Assembly (NCBI RefSeq): GCF_000143415.4
Contig: NW_003314303.1
Coordinates: forward strand, 97,579-161,578
Source: Selaginella moellendorffii
Taxonomy: Eukaryota > Streptophyta > Lycopodiopsida > Selaginellales > Selaginellaceae
DNA length: 64,000 bases
Direction of reading: 5' to 3'
Shown here: in pieces, positions 49,391 through 61,813 of the stretch
How positions within the stretch are numbered: the stretch's first letter is position 1
Layout of the letters: the number at the start of each line of letters is the position of its first letter
Program-made: the position numbers and the translations under genes
The notes under the pieces: generated by a model
Databases searched by the model: none
The model's input: the letters and a program-made list of their open reading frames with translations, nothing else
What the model was told of the DNA's origin: nothing

Positions 49391-49410
49391 AGCGGAAGAG
49401 TTGAGCTCAA

Positions 49411-52400
49411 TTTTCAATTGTAATTTAGTACAAATATTATAAACTTTAAAATTTTAAGGTTATAGCGAACCTAATAATTTCAGAACTCTCTATATATTAT
49501 ATAGATAAAAATGTTCTAAAAGACACTTCTTATTATAATAATTTAAATATTTACTACATGCAATGATAGGGATATTTGTTAGAACATAAAATAAAATGTT
49601 TGCAAAAAGAGTATTCTTGTCAATTCTTTAAATTTGCACTTTGTGCTTTCTGGCTAGTAAATGAAAGGTTTGTCAGAATTTAAAAATTATTAAATTTGAA
49701 TGAAGATTCTATATAAGGCCATATAACCATTTGAAAGGAAAAAAAAACCAACTATGATGGTACATATGCTCTCGCAACACATTGCAACATCACGCACCTG
49801 AAAGATTACCATGAAATGAGATGGTAAAGACAAAAATGGAGACTCACGAATACTATGGACAGTATTGCAAAAAGAACACTTGCAAGTATATGAAATGAAA
49901 AGTGAAATAATAAAATATTTTTATTAATTATATAAGTTATAATAAGTTTATATTATTGATAGAGAATAAACATTGATAGTGTTGGAAAATCTAATTAGCT
50001 CCAAAAGTTTTCTGCAACTCAACAATAACAAGGTTTGCATGGTGTATATGAATATCTACTATAGGATTTTGGTACAAGATGTTGATGAAGATGTAATATA
50101 TATACTTGCAAAGAGTATATGGCTTCTCATATTCCTCGCGCTTTGTAAAGTCTAGACATGTGCAAGAAGGAAAGTCTTGAATGGCAATTGTGTACTCTCT
50201 ATCTTCTGTTTTGACTATGTACTCCTTTGCAAGTGTAGTGATGTACTTGGAGAGAATCTTACATTCAAATGTTTAAGCCAAGTTTATTTTACCTTGCTTC
50301 TGCTTGGAGACGGTACCAATAAATTTAACTGCTTTACCTTTTCTTACTGGCCTCCTGTGCATCTCTGTACGAATAGTCCTGGTTTTATCACTCATGTCTC
50401 CAACTCTCCTTTCAAGATTGAAACCAGATTTCTCAAGGTTTTCAATCTTATATGAGGTGAGCACAACCCCATTAGCAACTGGCCATTCTTTAGGTACTGC
50501 ATTAGATTTAGTCACTATAGTATCTTCAAGCCACTTTGTATGGTTGACATCAGTGTTGCAGCAATATAGCCAACACTATCTTGAAAATCCTGCTTGCTTT
50601 CATTCCCCATGGAAACATGGGGTTGGAATAGAAGCAGACTTGTCATCATAGATCCAAACCTAACATTTGCCCTTCGGAAACATCCCCACACACCTTACAT
50701 TTGATTTTGCTGGCACTTGACGGATTGCCCATTGCTTCGGCTCCACGCTATGATAAGCAATTTCAACCTGTTGTGATGCACTTTCTTCATCAGCCACTTG
50801 AGGTGGCTCGGTTTGGGGGTGATGTCTTGGAGTAGAATGATACTCAACATTAGGCCTGTAAGAGCTTTTTGCTCTAAGATCCGTGCCAACATCTTCACCA
50901 GCAAAGGAAAAGTGACACTTTGAGCGGACGGTCTTCATGTCACCAATAGAAGCTTGAGGAGTGTACTCTATAGATGTGCCATGGACCACTTCCTCCACTG
51001 CAGTTGCCACTGTTCGTGCTAGTGGAGTCACTTTCTTTTTCATCCGATCGTGTAACATTTCAACTGAAGGTCCTGTTCCCATGTATTTTCCTTCCTCAAA
51101 TGCCAAAGCTTTTGAAGACTGCTCTACAGTGCATATTAAATCTAATAGACATGCTTCACATAAACTCATCTTCCCTTTCCTTGCTTTAGAGGAACGCTAG
51201 ATCCCTGCTTACTCTCTAAGAGATTCACAGTTGGGGTGTATGCAAGATCCTCAAGTGGTTGATCCTAATAAAAAAATGATATTAAAAAGCAATAAAAAGA
51301 GAGAAAAAAAAGAAAAACCAACTTGAAAAGAGTGATGTCCCCATTGGAACATCTTAACTTCCCACCACCCTAACCACGACTCAAGTTGTGGTAGACAACT
51401 TATATCAGTATGGCCATCTTCACACCACCACATTTGGATCTTGTTTGCTTTTGCCTTATACTCTTCTTTAGAAGGTGTGCCTTGCCATTGTTTGCACAAC
51501 TCCTTAAATGCTAATTGGAAATTTGGCTTGATAAGGTGGCAGTGTTGGTTTTGGCTCTAAGCCCAATAGGACTTACAAGTCCTCTTATAACCTTCTAGGG
51601 GTTGACCATTCCCAAAGACTGCCCGGACACCATTCCAATTAGCCTTAGCCCCATTTGCCATGAAACTGCAAAAGTTGGCAGGCTTACCAGTCCACTTCAA
51701 TACAATGTTGGAAAGGGACTTCCAAAATATTTCCTGAGCTATTTGGTTTTGTACTTTAAACTCTGTTGTTGCAATTGTCAAGTTATAACATAGCTTATGA
51801 AAAGGGCAATACTTAAAACCATTTTAAGATAATGAGAAAAAAAACTACTTCAAATCATACACATGAGCTTCTATGGTTGTCCAACCCACCACCCACTCCA
51901 TATGGTCAAAATGTACCCATGCATTAGCAAGGTCACTTGACCCAGACATATCCATTCGGGAAACAAGATCCACACTAGAGGCGGGGCCTATGGTAGACAT
52001 TTTGAAGACGAAGGGGCGTTCTTGCTCACTAATGATTTGATCTGGAAATAAACTCCCATGGATAAACTCATAGGGACAAGTCCGTTTTAGTTCAAGGATT
52101 GAGTCGATTTTCGATTAGAGTTTCCCTTCTCGAGATTCACACATCTAAGACTTTATCCTAAATAAAACAAAATGTAAGAGAGATAATATTGAAAAGTATG
52201 TAATAATATTTTCGTACCTCCTGAGGCTAGTTGCAGGTTGCATGTGTCATAGTAACTCTCGCAAGCTAACCTCATCTAGTTGAGATCTCTTGCAGTCCGG
52301 ATCAAGTAAAGTGCTTGTGATAAAATCCTTGAGCACTATCTTTTAAGCATACTTCAGAATTACAAATGAGTTTCTCACAGTCTCTATCTGCACTACATCT

Positions 52401-53100
52401 TTGAAACAGTTGACTGAACTCCTTTGTATCCCTTCCTGCATTGGATGTGTGTGTGTGCTAATATGTATTACAGCTCTACCAGCCTCTCCATCCTGTGGAA
52501 GAAAATAGTACATCTTGGCCCCATAGATGGCACGACACAATGGAGTATTCTTGCAAAACTAACAATTGAATCCAACACCAATGGTGTTATAGATGGGAGG
52601 ATTGGTTGCAGATCCTTAAAAAATTGTGGAGTTTTTACCACACTCTTGATTGCATGTTTTATTCACACAATCCAAATACCCACCACAATGAACCATGGAC
52701 ACTATGCCTTTGAAATGTCGGAAATATGTAGTCTTGATCTTGCACCAATTGTGGACGTCCTTCTTGGTCTCCATCCTCTTTCGTTTTGAGCTGACAAGAA
52801 GTGGTAGTTCAAAGAAGATATTGCCATTGTATGTAGATGGGAGCTCGCTAAAGAGCCTATGTAGAAAGGAACGCATGTCGATAGAGAGGCGGAAAAACTG
52901 GAAAGTGTTGCAAACAGCTTTGAATATTGGTGAAGTTGGAGTTTGGAAATTCTTGGCTCGCATTGGATTAACATCTCCACTAAAATTAGAAGAGGAAGAA
53001 ATGATGACCACCGACTTTTGCTTCATATTCACTTTGGCAGGATCACAACCTTGCACTTGGATTGGAGATCCAAAAACTTAAATTTCCTTCGACTTGGAAT
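49411..53100 (-). mobile_element. DNA transposon remnant, possibly MULE-like, copy 1
   Basis: The minus strand carries broken but conserved coding pieces. An N-terminal segment near 52620-53050 contains a possible zinc finger (HCGGYLDCVNKTC near 52675-52713). A transposase-like segment at 51557-51781 reads ANFCSFMANGAKANWNGVRAVF and ends near RTCKSYW, resembling a MULE domain around the second catalytic Asp, here Asn. Further pieces lie at 51251-51499 (Trp-rich), 50660-51169 and 50273-50515. The segments 49743-50858 and 51317-51560 recur in the second copy at 55888-57005 and 61567-61813. The MULE label rests on motif resemblance only. No clear terminal inverted repeats were found. Confidence 0.55.
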
Positions 53101-54826
53101 GTTGTAAATCCCAATATTGTCCACCTTCACCTACACCCGAAAGAAGAAACTTCGATTGTTCACCTACACCAATGTAGTGAATCACAGCCTCCAATAAAAT
53201 AGAACCAAGAGAAAGATCAAAATGTTGGCAAAGAAAACTTTCTAAAATAAGACTTTAAGAGAAAGAATACCAACTTATGCTTAGCATAATAAATTAGTTT
53301 TAAAGAATTTAGTCAAAGTTACTACAATGCTATTAAGTGTAAGTAGACTAGCTTCACTATCAACTACTTTGGGGTTGATTATAATTTGACCAAACAACTT
53401 CATAAATATGGTATAACAAAAATTCAACTATTAAAATTAGTTAGCTACTACTCTAGTTCTCTCAACTTCAAGTTTGCTAGAACCTTCATTTGTTCAATTT
53501 AGATTTCATTTGTAGTTGAATATATTGACTTGAGTTGACTTGTGTTGAATTGAGCTCAACTTGTGAGCTCACTCAACTTTGGACCATCCCCCAAGAATGG
53601 CATCTATACCACTCAACGTTTGCACTTGGTCCAAATGCTTCACATGTTCGATCCTATGACCGACACTCAAAAGTACCACTGATATAGCAGTTCGTTACGC
53701 TAAGGTTATGCCCATTCATCTTTGTCACACCAGTGATCTAGCACCACTTACATCACAGTCCCATCTCTCAAAGACTTGGTTATCCATTCATGAATGATCA
53801 TCCTAAATCCACTCCTTAGCATCCTTAGGATGCCCACAGACATAGAGAATAGCCTTCCCTAATATCCTTTTTTTAGTCCCCACTAAGTCCCTTTTTGTCT
53901 ATGGCTGTGTTTACCAACATTGCCATTGGGTCAAGGCCCATAGGCTTGATTACTAAGTCTCACTATCCTCTAGGACTTCCTCACCATATGGCTGTATCTT
54001 TAGTCACTATATCAGAGGATTGTTTCTCTTCCTTTCCACAATCCAAGACTTTGGGATAGCATTTCAGAATATCGTAGCCCTACACGAGCTTTATGGGTAC
54101 TTTCCCCACCTTCCACCTTCGGGTGCTCTAGCCATAGGGCTAGAGCAAGGTTCCATTGAGCCATGCTAAATATCTAAGTAGGTAGTGCCACCCACGTTTG
54201 GATTGGAAGCATTGATCATTCGATCTCCTAGGGGAACTAAAGTTAGCTCTTGAACACTTTACCAAGTAACCCCGCTTATCAATTTATATTCACTCTAGCC
54301 TTGGACTCCTCAGTGGATATATCATCACCCAACATGTGGGTATAGCCTTCCTGGGTCACACTAGCCTTTCCTATCCAAACTAGCTCCACTTGGGTCCAAC
54401 CCCCACACTCTCCCTACTATACTTTTGGAATGCCTTTTGGAATAGACTTGGACTCAGATTTGGACTCAAACTCGGACTCGGACTTGGTCTTGGTCTCGGT
54501 CTCGGTCTCAATCTTGGTTCCATCTTGAACTCCATCTCGGACTCTATTTCAGGTCCATTTTAGACTCCATTTTGGACCCATCTCGACACTTCCACGTGTC
54601 ATATGTTAGTCCTTTTGTGTCCCTTTTTTAGAGACTCACTTATTGCTCATTTCGTGCTCATCCCTTAAGCACTTCATTGAGAGTTCCACTCCTACTCTCG
54701 ACTTTTCAAGTCAAAGCTTTTAGTCCAAATGTATTACACTCATTTGGCTTTCATTTTGGCCACTATTACATGGCACCCTTTTGGCTCCACTTTTGGGGCT
54801 CTAGGATTTGTGTTTCACAATTGGAT
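53101..54826. other. Unassigned repetitive-looking spacer
   Basis: No gene. The composition is moderately AT-rich with CT-rich words; it may be the non-coding interior of another large retroelement, but no LTR pair was found. A 6-bp-periodic run of CTCGGT/TTGGAC-type units lies at about 54446-54590. A 10-bp palindrome TTGAGCTCAA at 53551-53560 matches one at 49401-49410. Confidence 0.4.
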
Positions 54827-55629
54827 TGTAAGTAATCAAAGAGAATGATTTAAAAAATGATCCATAAAGTTCAAATATAGAAGGAAAGGGCCTATAAACA
54901 AAAATGCACCCCCTTTTCTAATAGGTTAAGGGTTTTAAGACAGTTGGGGTTAAACATCCTTGGGTTTGAATAGTACTGAGTTGAGTGACTTCCTAGGAAG
55001 CCTAAATTCAAGAGTTTACATTTGGTATCAGAGCGGTTTTAGGTTCGACTTTGTTGGTTGGCTAAAAGAATTGCACCACATGTTGATTAACATTTGGTAG
55101 GTCCAGTTTGCTATTCAAGAGTTTACATTTGGTATTAAAAGGATTTCGGGTTTGACTTTGGTTGGCTAAAGGAATTGTACCACATGTTAATTAACATTTG
55201 GTAGGTCCAATTTGCTATTCAAGAGCTTACATTTGGTATCAAAGGGATCTTGGGTTCGACTCTGTTAGTTGGCTAAAGGAATTGCACCACATGTTAATTG
55301 ACATATGGTAGGTTCAATTTGCTTCAACTAGGCTCAACCTAAGGGGTAGTTTATCAAGAGAGTGGGGCTCTTAGGAGAATTACGACTCTTAGTTTCAGTT
55401 CAAAAGGGTGTGAATTTGCAGGGAAGCGTAGTAGATTGTAAGCAACTAAAGAGAACAACTTAAGAGACGATCTATGGGGTTCAAATATAGAGAGAAAAGG
55501 GCTATAAACAAAAATGCACCCTTTTTTTCAATCGATTAAGGGTTTTGGGATATTGGAGTTAAGCATCCTTAGCTTTGAATAGTATTCAGTTGGGTGACCT
55601 TCTAGGAAGTCCAAATTCAGGAACTTACA
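54827..55629 (+). mobile_element. TRIM-like LTR element, family A, copy 2, with triplicated primer-binding unit
   Basis: LTR 1 is 54827-55020 and LTR 2 is 55437-55629. LTR 1 opens with TGTAAG and LTR 2 closes with CTTACA. The primer-binding site TGGTATCAGAGC at 55023-55034 is an exact complement to the 3' end of initiator-Met tRNA. The interior (about 416 bp) lacks ORFs; its first two-thirds consists of three tandem units of about 105 bp starting near 55010, 55117 and 55221, each beginning with the LTR-end/primer-site junction (units 2 and 3 read TGGTATTAAAAG and TGGTATCAAAGG). No target-site duplication is evident. The same family is found at 4591-5367. Confidence 0.8.
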
Positions 55630-57005
55630 ATTGAATCTTTCTTCTCAGATTCAAGGGTTAGAACCTGCAATAGTGATCCCATTGCACAACACAACCAAAC
55701 TATACAAGAGAAAAAAAAAGAGGATAGTGAAGATAGTGATCATGAGTTGGAGATAAATGTAATGATAGAAGGTGTAACAAATTGGGTGGAAAAGAATGCC
55801 CTCCTACTTATTTTAGAAAATTGCAATTCTGTGACTTTCAAAAAATGCTTTATATGTTTTCTAGTTTTTGTGGAAACAATGGTGATGATCAATATGATGG
55901 TATAGATGCTCTCGTAACATACTACAATATCACATACTTGAAAGACTACCATAAAATAATTTTTGAGATGGTAAAGACAGAAATTGAGATATACAAGTAT
56001 TATGGGTAGTATTGCAAAAAGAACACTCGCAAGTATATGAAATGAAAAGTGAAATAAAAAACTATTTTTTAATTATTTGTATAAAGTATAATAAATTTAT
56101 ATTATTGATAGAGAATAAATATTGATAGTTTTGGAAAATCTAGTTAACTCCAAAAGTCTTCTGCAACTCAGCAATAGTAAAGCTTGCTTAGTGTATATGA
56201 ATATCCACTTTAAAATCTTGGTGCAAAATGTTGATGAAGATGTAATACATATGCTTATAAGGAGTATATGCTTTCCTATATTCCTTGTGCTTTATAAAAT
56301 TTGGATATATGCAAAAAAGAAGGTCTTGAATGATAATTGTATACTCCACCTTCTATTTTGACTTTGTACTCCTTTGCAAGTGTAATGATATACTTCATGG
56401 AGCGAATCTCACAATCAAGTGTTTGAGCCAAGCTTATTTTACCCTGCTTCTACTTGAAAATAGTATCAATAAATTTAATTGCTTTACCTTTTCTTACTAA
56501 CCTCTTATGCATTTCTTTGCGAACAGTCTTAGTTTTCTCATTCATTTCTTTAACTCTCCTTTCAAGGTTGAAACCAAATTTCTTAAGGTTTTCAATCTCA
56601 TCTAAGGTGAGCATGACCTTATTAACAATTGGCCATTTTTTACATACTGCATTAGGTTTAGTCACTACAATGTCTTCAAGCTGCTTTATATGGTTGGTAT
56701 CAATGTTGCAACAATACAGCTAGCACCATCTTGAAAATCCTAATTGTTTTCATTCCCCATACAAGTATGGGGTTGGAACAAAAGTAGATTTATCATTATA
56801 GATTCAGATCTAACACTTACCCCTTAGAAGCATCCCTACACACTTTATATTAAGTTTTGCTGGCACTTAACAAATTGCCTATTGCTTCAGCTCCATGCTA
56901 TAGTAAGCAATTTCAACATATTATGATGCACTCTCTTCATCAGCCACTTGAGATGGCATGATAGGTAGTGTCTTGGAGCAGAATGGTACTTAACATCAAG
57001 CTAAG

Positions 57006-60000
57006 TGTAAAGGTCTAAGTGTACAGTTATGATACCATATGCTAATATTAGTGTAGTGGGATTTTGGTAGCCATCAGATTGATTTCAATTTGGACTGGTC
57101 ACTCTTGTATATAAACTAGGGTTGTTGAGCTAATTGATATACATATTTTCTATATTCCCTTTTATTCCATGCACTTACATTGGTGGAGGTGAGAGGCACC
57201 TTTGATTATCCTTGAGGAGTGCTTGGATTTGGGATTTTTGTTCAAATGTAGCTTTTGCATCGTCTAGATCTAGGTTTTTCATTTCCTTTTTTTTGTTCTT
57301 TCCTTTCAGGATTTTAATTTAGATCTAGCTTTTGTATTATCTAGATCTCCCTTTCCTTCTTACTTTTTTTATTTCTATTCTTTTGCTCTTTCCTTTTCAT
57401 TCATTTTTATGGTAGATTAGCAATTTCCTCCTTTGACTCTAGAGTAGCAGTTTGTGCAATTGTTTGATGCTATGTGATTGCAATTGAACAACCAAACTTA
57501 GTTGATGGCAACATTCATAATATGGGACAACTCCTTCTGCTCTTGGTGCCAATCCTCGTGTTTAGCTAAGAGTTCTTTAGTAGGAATATTCGGGATGATG
57601 TGTACCATTGGTTTGATCACTTCATGGTGATTACCACATATCATTCTTGGGATGATGCTTGATATTTGAGTGAGTTTCCTACGTATCTTCAAAGGACAGT
57701 GCTGCAGTGGTAATGGTTTGAGTGTAGCCACTCATGAGGATTGGAGTATTCTCCCAGACGTCTTTAAATGGACATTCAAACATACTGACGATTGTAATGA
57801 TGCCTTCCAATAATTGCATCATCTTCGTCAAGGGCTATTTGAGTCTGTGATGCAATTTTACATTTATTTCTTAAGCCTTTTGCTTCATGTAGAGCCAAAT
57901 ATATTAGAGCAGATCAGGTTGGGAATATTGTGGTTAACACTTCATCAAGATCTTGTAGGACTTGCGCATGCACTTACTCTAGCCACCGTTGATGATGCCC
58001 TTCACTTGGCATAATAATATGAGATATTGCCTCTTCTACTTTTCGTTGCACATCTTTCAACTCCACTTCCTGTGGGAGATGGTCCTATTCCAATGGAGGT
58101 TGATATTGCTGTTACTTGAGTTCAAGGATAAGGGCGAGGAGGTGGTCATAGCCGTAATGTTCACTGCTGGGCATATGATAAAGTTGGTCACACTTATCAG
58201 TGTTATTGGTGTTTTCTGGATGGGCTGCCTCTATTTTCTGGGTGGAGACCTCGATGTTAGCAATGTCTTGTCGGTGCTATTGTAGTGGAAGGTCTGGACA
58301 CCAAGATGTATCTAGGAAACAAGGAGTCACTCGAGTAACAAAGGGATTTTGCACGAATAAGTCAGTGTCCCCTCCATCTTGTTTTTGAGAGTATTATTAG
58401 GGGGTTCACTCAGCACCAATTCATCCAGTGTTTACTTTCCAAGCTCGTTTTTATAATAAAAGGTCTCCTATTATTCTCTCCGTGTTAGTTGATACAGATT
58501 CGAGTTTATCTTCTATTGCTCAATCTATTGCCACACATTGCCGTCTACACTTGTATCGTGTAGCGAAGCTAGTTTTCATTCTTTATGGCAATAGTCATAC
58601 ACATGTATGTGCACGGGATGAGGTGGATCTGGTTGTGCATGTGGGTGATCTCGAGCTTGGGTTGCAGTCATTGCAGGTGGTGCCGAGTCAAGCTTTTGAC
58701 TTCAACCTTGGTATGCCTTGTTTCATACTTCCTTATATTTCATCCATTCCTCTCACTTCTATACCTTTTTGTCCCTCTACTTCTACCTCTATTTCCATTA
58801 CTTCCTTCTATATTTCTGTTTTATTCCACTCTTCCCTTTTCCGATCCCTCTAACTGTCTTTGTGTTGTAAGGGTTGACTGGCGCATAAAGGAGTATGCCG
58901 ATCTCTTTAAATTTGACCTATTATCTACAGCTAAGATTGCCACATGTCATCTAATTCCAACTAGGGATGCTCATCCAATCAAGGTTCCTATTCATCATCA
59001 GTCACTAAAAGAAATCAAGATTTTACGTGCAAATGTCAACGAGATGTTGGAAAAGGGTGTTATTCAAAAGTCGTGGAGTCTTTGCGATATGCTAGAAGTG
59101 ATTGCTAACTTCATTGATGATGTCTTGATCCACTTGGAGGGGATATAGCAAGAATATGTCCGTGATGTTTGTAAAGTGTTGAATCGGCTACGGAACGTTA
59201 GCTTAATTCGAAGCGTTCGGTATGCATATTTGGGTTGAAAGACATGACTTATCTTAGGTACAGTATATCTCGTGAAGGTTTGCAAATTGATTCTGAAAAA
59301 CTTGTGGCTGTTTTAAAGTTTCCTACTCCGAAAAGTGTGATTGATATGCAACACAAGGTGCGGTATCTCGGTTGTTTTGTGGATCATCTTTCTAATCACA
59401 CTGCGAGTATCGTTAAAGTCATCAACATCATTTTTCATTGGTTTGTGGATTGTAAGCGGGCGTTTATGAATCTCAAAGAGCTATTAATGACTCCTCTTAT
59501 TTTGGCATACCTTGACTATACTTGAGTTTTTATTTTGCGCATGGATACTTCTGATATTGGTCTTGAAAGTGTGTTGATGCAAAAGAGCCCGCGTGTGCCT
59601 GGTCAGCACCATCCCATTGCATATATAAGTTGTATATTACAACCAATGAAGACAAACTACTCCACGATAAAGAAAGAGTGTTTAGCAGTAGTTTGGGGTT
59701 TCAAGAAACTTCATACATATGTACATGGTTCTCAAACGTTACTAAAAGGTGATCATGCTACTGTTACTTTATTGTTAAAGCGGAAGAACCTTGTTGGTCG
59801 TACTATTTAGTGGGATTTGAAGCTTCAGATATATAATTTTGATGTTGCTCATCTCCCGGGGAGTTCTATGGCTGATGCTGATGCCCTTTCTCAAGCTCCT
59901 CTTTCTTTTTCACTCTCTTCTCATGTTTCTAACAAACCTATTATTCCAGCATCTATGAATTTTTTAGATAAGAATTCTAATTGCTGTACTTGACATTCAG

Positions 60001-61566
60001 TGTCCACAAGGTGCAAAGCAAGATCTACCTTTTCTTCATGAGGTTCACAAGGCTCAAAAGATTGAGCCATAGATTCAAAGGCTTTGAGATGAGTTTGAGA
60101 ATTTTGCATTAGTTGCTGATGACTTGCCATTCCGGCATTTATGTTCTCAATATTGCTTTAAAGGCAGCCTTTTTTATTTTGTAAGGATAGATCATGATGA
60201 TCATTTATGGCTAGTGGTGGCTTCAATTTTTATTCCATGGTTTCTCCATACTTACCATGATTCTCCTATTTTAGGCGGGTATATGGGACATTATTGTGTG
60301 ATTGAGAAGCTGCATAAATCTTTCTATTAGCCAGAAATACTATATGATGTTATCCGTTATATGTATAGTTACATTTGGTGCCAAGCTTGTAATACTCCCT
60401 CTCATGCTACGGAAGGACAATTAAAGTCAATTATAGTTTCCCATCTGTTTGAGTTAGTGGTGTTTGATCTTATGGGACCTTTTCCACTATCAACTACTGG
60501 CAATGAGTATGTTATTATTACTTCTAACTACTTCACTCTCTAAGTGGAAGTTGGTGCTAGTGCCTTTGCAACTGCTATTGGATATTTCCTCCTCAATCGA
60601 GTAGTGTTCCAGCATTCTTGTCCAGAGCGGATTCTTTCGGATAATGGTCTTATATTTATGGCTGAGGCATTTCATGTTTTGACATCTCGGTTGGAGATAC
60701 ACCACACTTTCACAAGTGCTTATTATCCACAGTCAAACAGTTTGGTGGAAAGGCTTGTTTGGACATTCAAAGGGATGATCGGGAAGTACGTGGACTTTCA
60801 GCATTTGGATTGAGATAGTTATTTGCCGTCTATTCGATATACATGTTTAGAGTTTTTTTGGTGCTTCACCATATAAACTTTTATATGGTTATGATCCAAT
60901 ATTACTAACAAAGCAATTGCCAATGAGTCGCCAATGCTAGGTCTTGGGATTAGTATTTGACAAGCATTCTTCCACTTGTCTGAGTAAAGTCTGCCAAATA
61001 TCTAGGCCATGTATAAGTGAGACAACAATAGTGCTACAACTCCCATCATCATTCATATGTGGAGTACAAAGTGAATGACTTAGTGTTAGTCTGTTTTCCC
61101 CATTTTATAGTACATGGTTTATCTAAGGGGCTCCTTGCTCAGTGGAAAGGACTGTATCAGGTGTTACGGTAAGTTGGACCTCAAGTTTATGAGGTTTGAC
61201 ATGATATACAGCAAGCCAATCCTCCAGAAATTGTGCATGTGTAGCAGTTGAAATGCTTTGAATAGTGGGATCAAGAACAATTAGCACCACTTATAGATCC
61301 ACTAATGCTTCCTCCTAATGTTCCTCCAGATCCCGGCCCATTTACAAGAGAACCCTGACAGTCTTCCATCATTCCAAGAGGAGGGGATGATGTGAGGTCC
61401 AAGTGTATGATTACAATGTTGTATACTAATATTAGTATAGTGGGATTTTGGTAGCTAACGGATTGATTTCAATTGGGACCACTCGCTCCTATATATAAGG
61501 TAAGGTTTTTGGGCTAATTGATATGCACATTTTTTACACTCCCTTTCCATATTCCATAAACTCATA
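57006..61566 (+). mobile_element. Ty3/gypsy LTR retrotransposon, full-length but defective
   Basis: LTRs at 57006-57179 (174 bp, TGTAAA...TTACA) and 61391-61566 (176 bp, starting TGTGAG) enclose gag-pol remnants in canonical gypsy order: gag, protease, RT, RNase H, integrase. A polypurine tract (AAGAGGAGGGGATGA) ends at 61390. Flanks are not duplicated (CTAAG versus AAACC), consistent with a deletion or later rearrangement at the site. No tRNA primer site was recognised with confidence after the first LTR. Confidence 0.85.
57814..60813 (+). pseudogene. gag-pol polyprotein remnant of the gypsy element
   Basis: Segments in order: gag capsid (ESVMQFYIYFLSLLLHVEPN, 57814-58014); aspartic protease with the DTG triad altered to DTD (LVDTDSSLSSIAQ near 58490); RT N-terminus (HPIKVPIHHQSLKEI near 58975) fused by internal deletion directly to the catalytic-region block (FIDDVLIH near 59115), so most of the fingers/palm is gone; RNase H (DTSDIGLESVLMQK, KKECLAVVWGFKKLHTY, 59535-59810); integrase zinc-finger half (CQACNTPSHA near 60390) and core (DLMGPFPLSTTGNEY, SDNGLIFMAEAFH, 60450-60813). 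The integrase C-terminal part is decayed. Multiple stops; no product expected. Confidence 0.8.
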
Positions 61567-61813
61567 AAACCAACATAAAGAGATTGATATCTCTAATGGA
61601 ACATCCTACATTTTCACCACCCCAACCACAACTCAAATTAAGGTAAGCAACTTGTGTTTATATGGCCATCTTTGCACCATTACATTTGAATTTCATTTGC
61701 CTTTGCCTCATGCTCTTCTTTAGAAGGTGCAATTTGCCATTGTTTCCACAACTCATTAAATGCTAATTAGAAATCTAGCTTGATAAGGTGGTAGTGCTGA
61801 TTTAGGCTCTGAG

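Larger units (their letters stand above)
55888..61813 (-). mobile_element. DNA transposon remnant, possibly MULE-like, copy 2, split by a gypsy element
   Basis: 55888-57005 matches copy 1 at 49743-50858 in the same orientation, and 61567-61813 resumes the match at 51317-51560. Both copies keep a related minus-strand peptide (SGFNLERRV near 50434 and FGFNLERRV near 56575), supporting real ancestral coding there. The plus-strand gypsy element occupies 57006-61566. About 460 bp present in copy 1 is missing at the insertion point, so insertion was accompanied or preceded by a deletion. After 61813 the sequence changes abruptly to the GC-rich repeat island. Confidence 0.6.

Noticed and set aside
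54811-55640. A 7-bp match (ACAATTG) on both sides of the family A TRIM as a target-site duplication
   Set aside because: The match overlaps the conserved LTR ends (ACA and TG) in a way that can arise by chance; with the ends set at TGTAAG and CTTACA the flanks differ (TGGAT and ATTGA).
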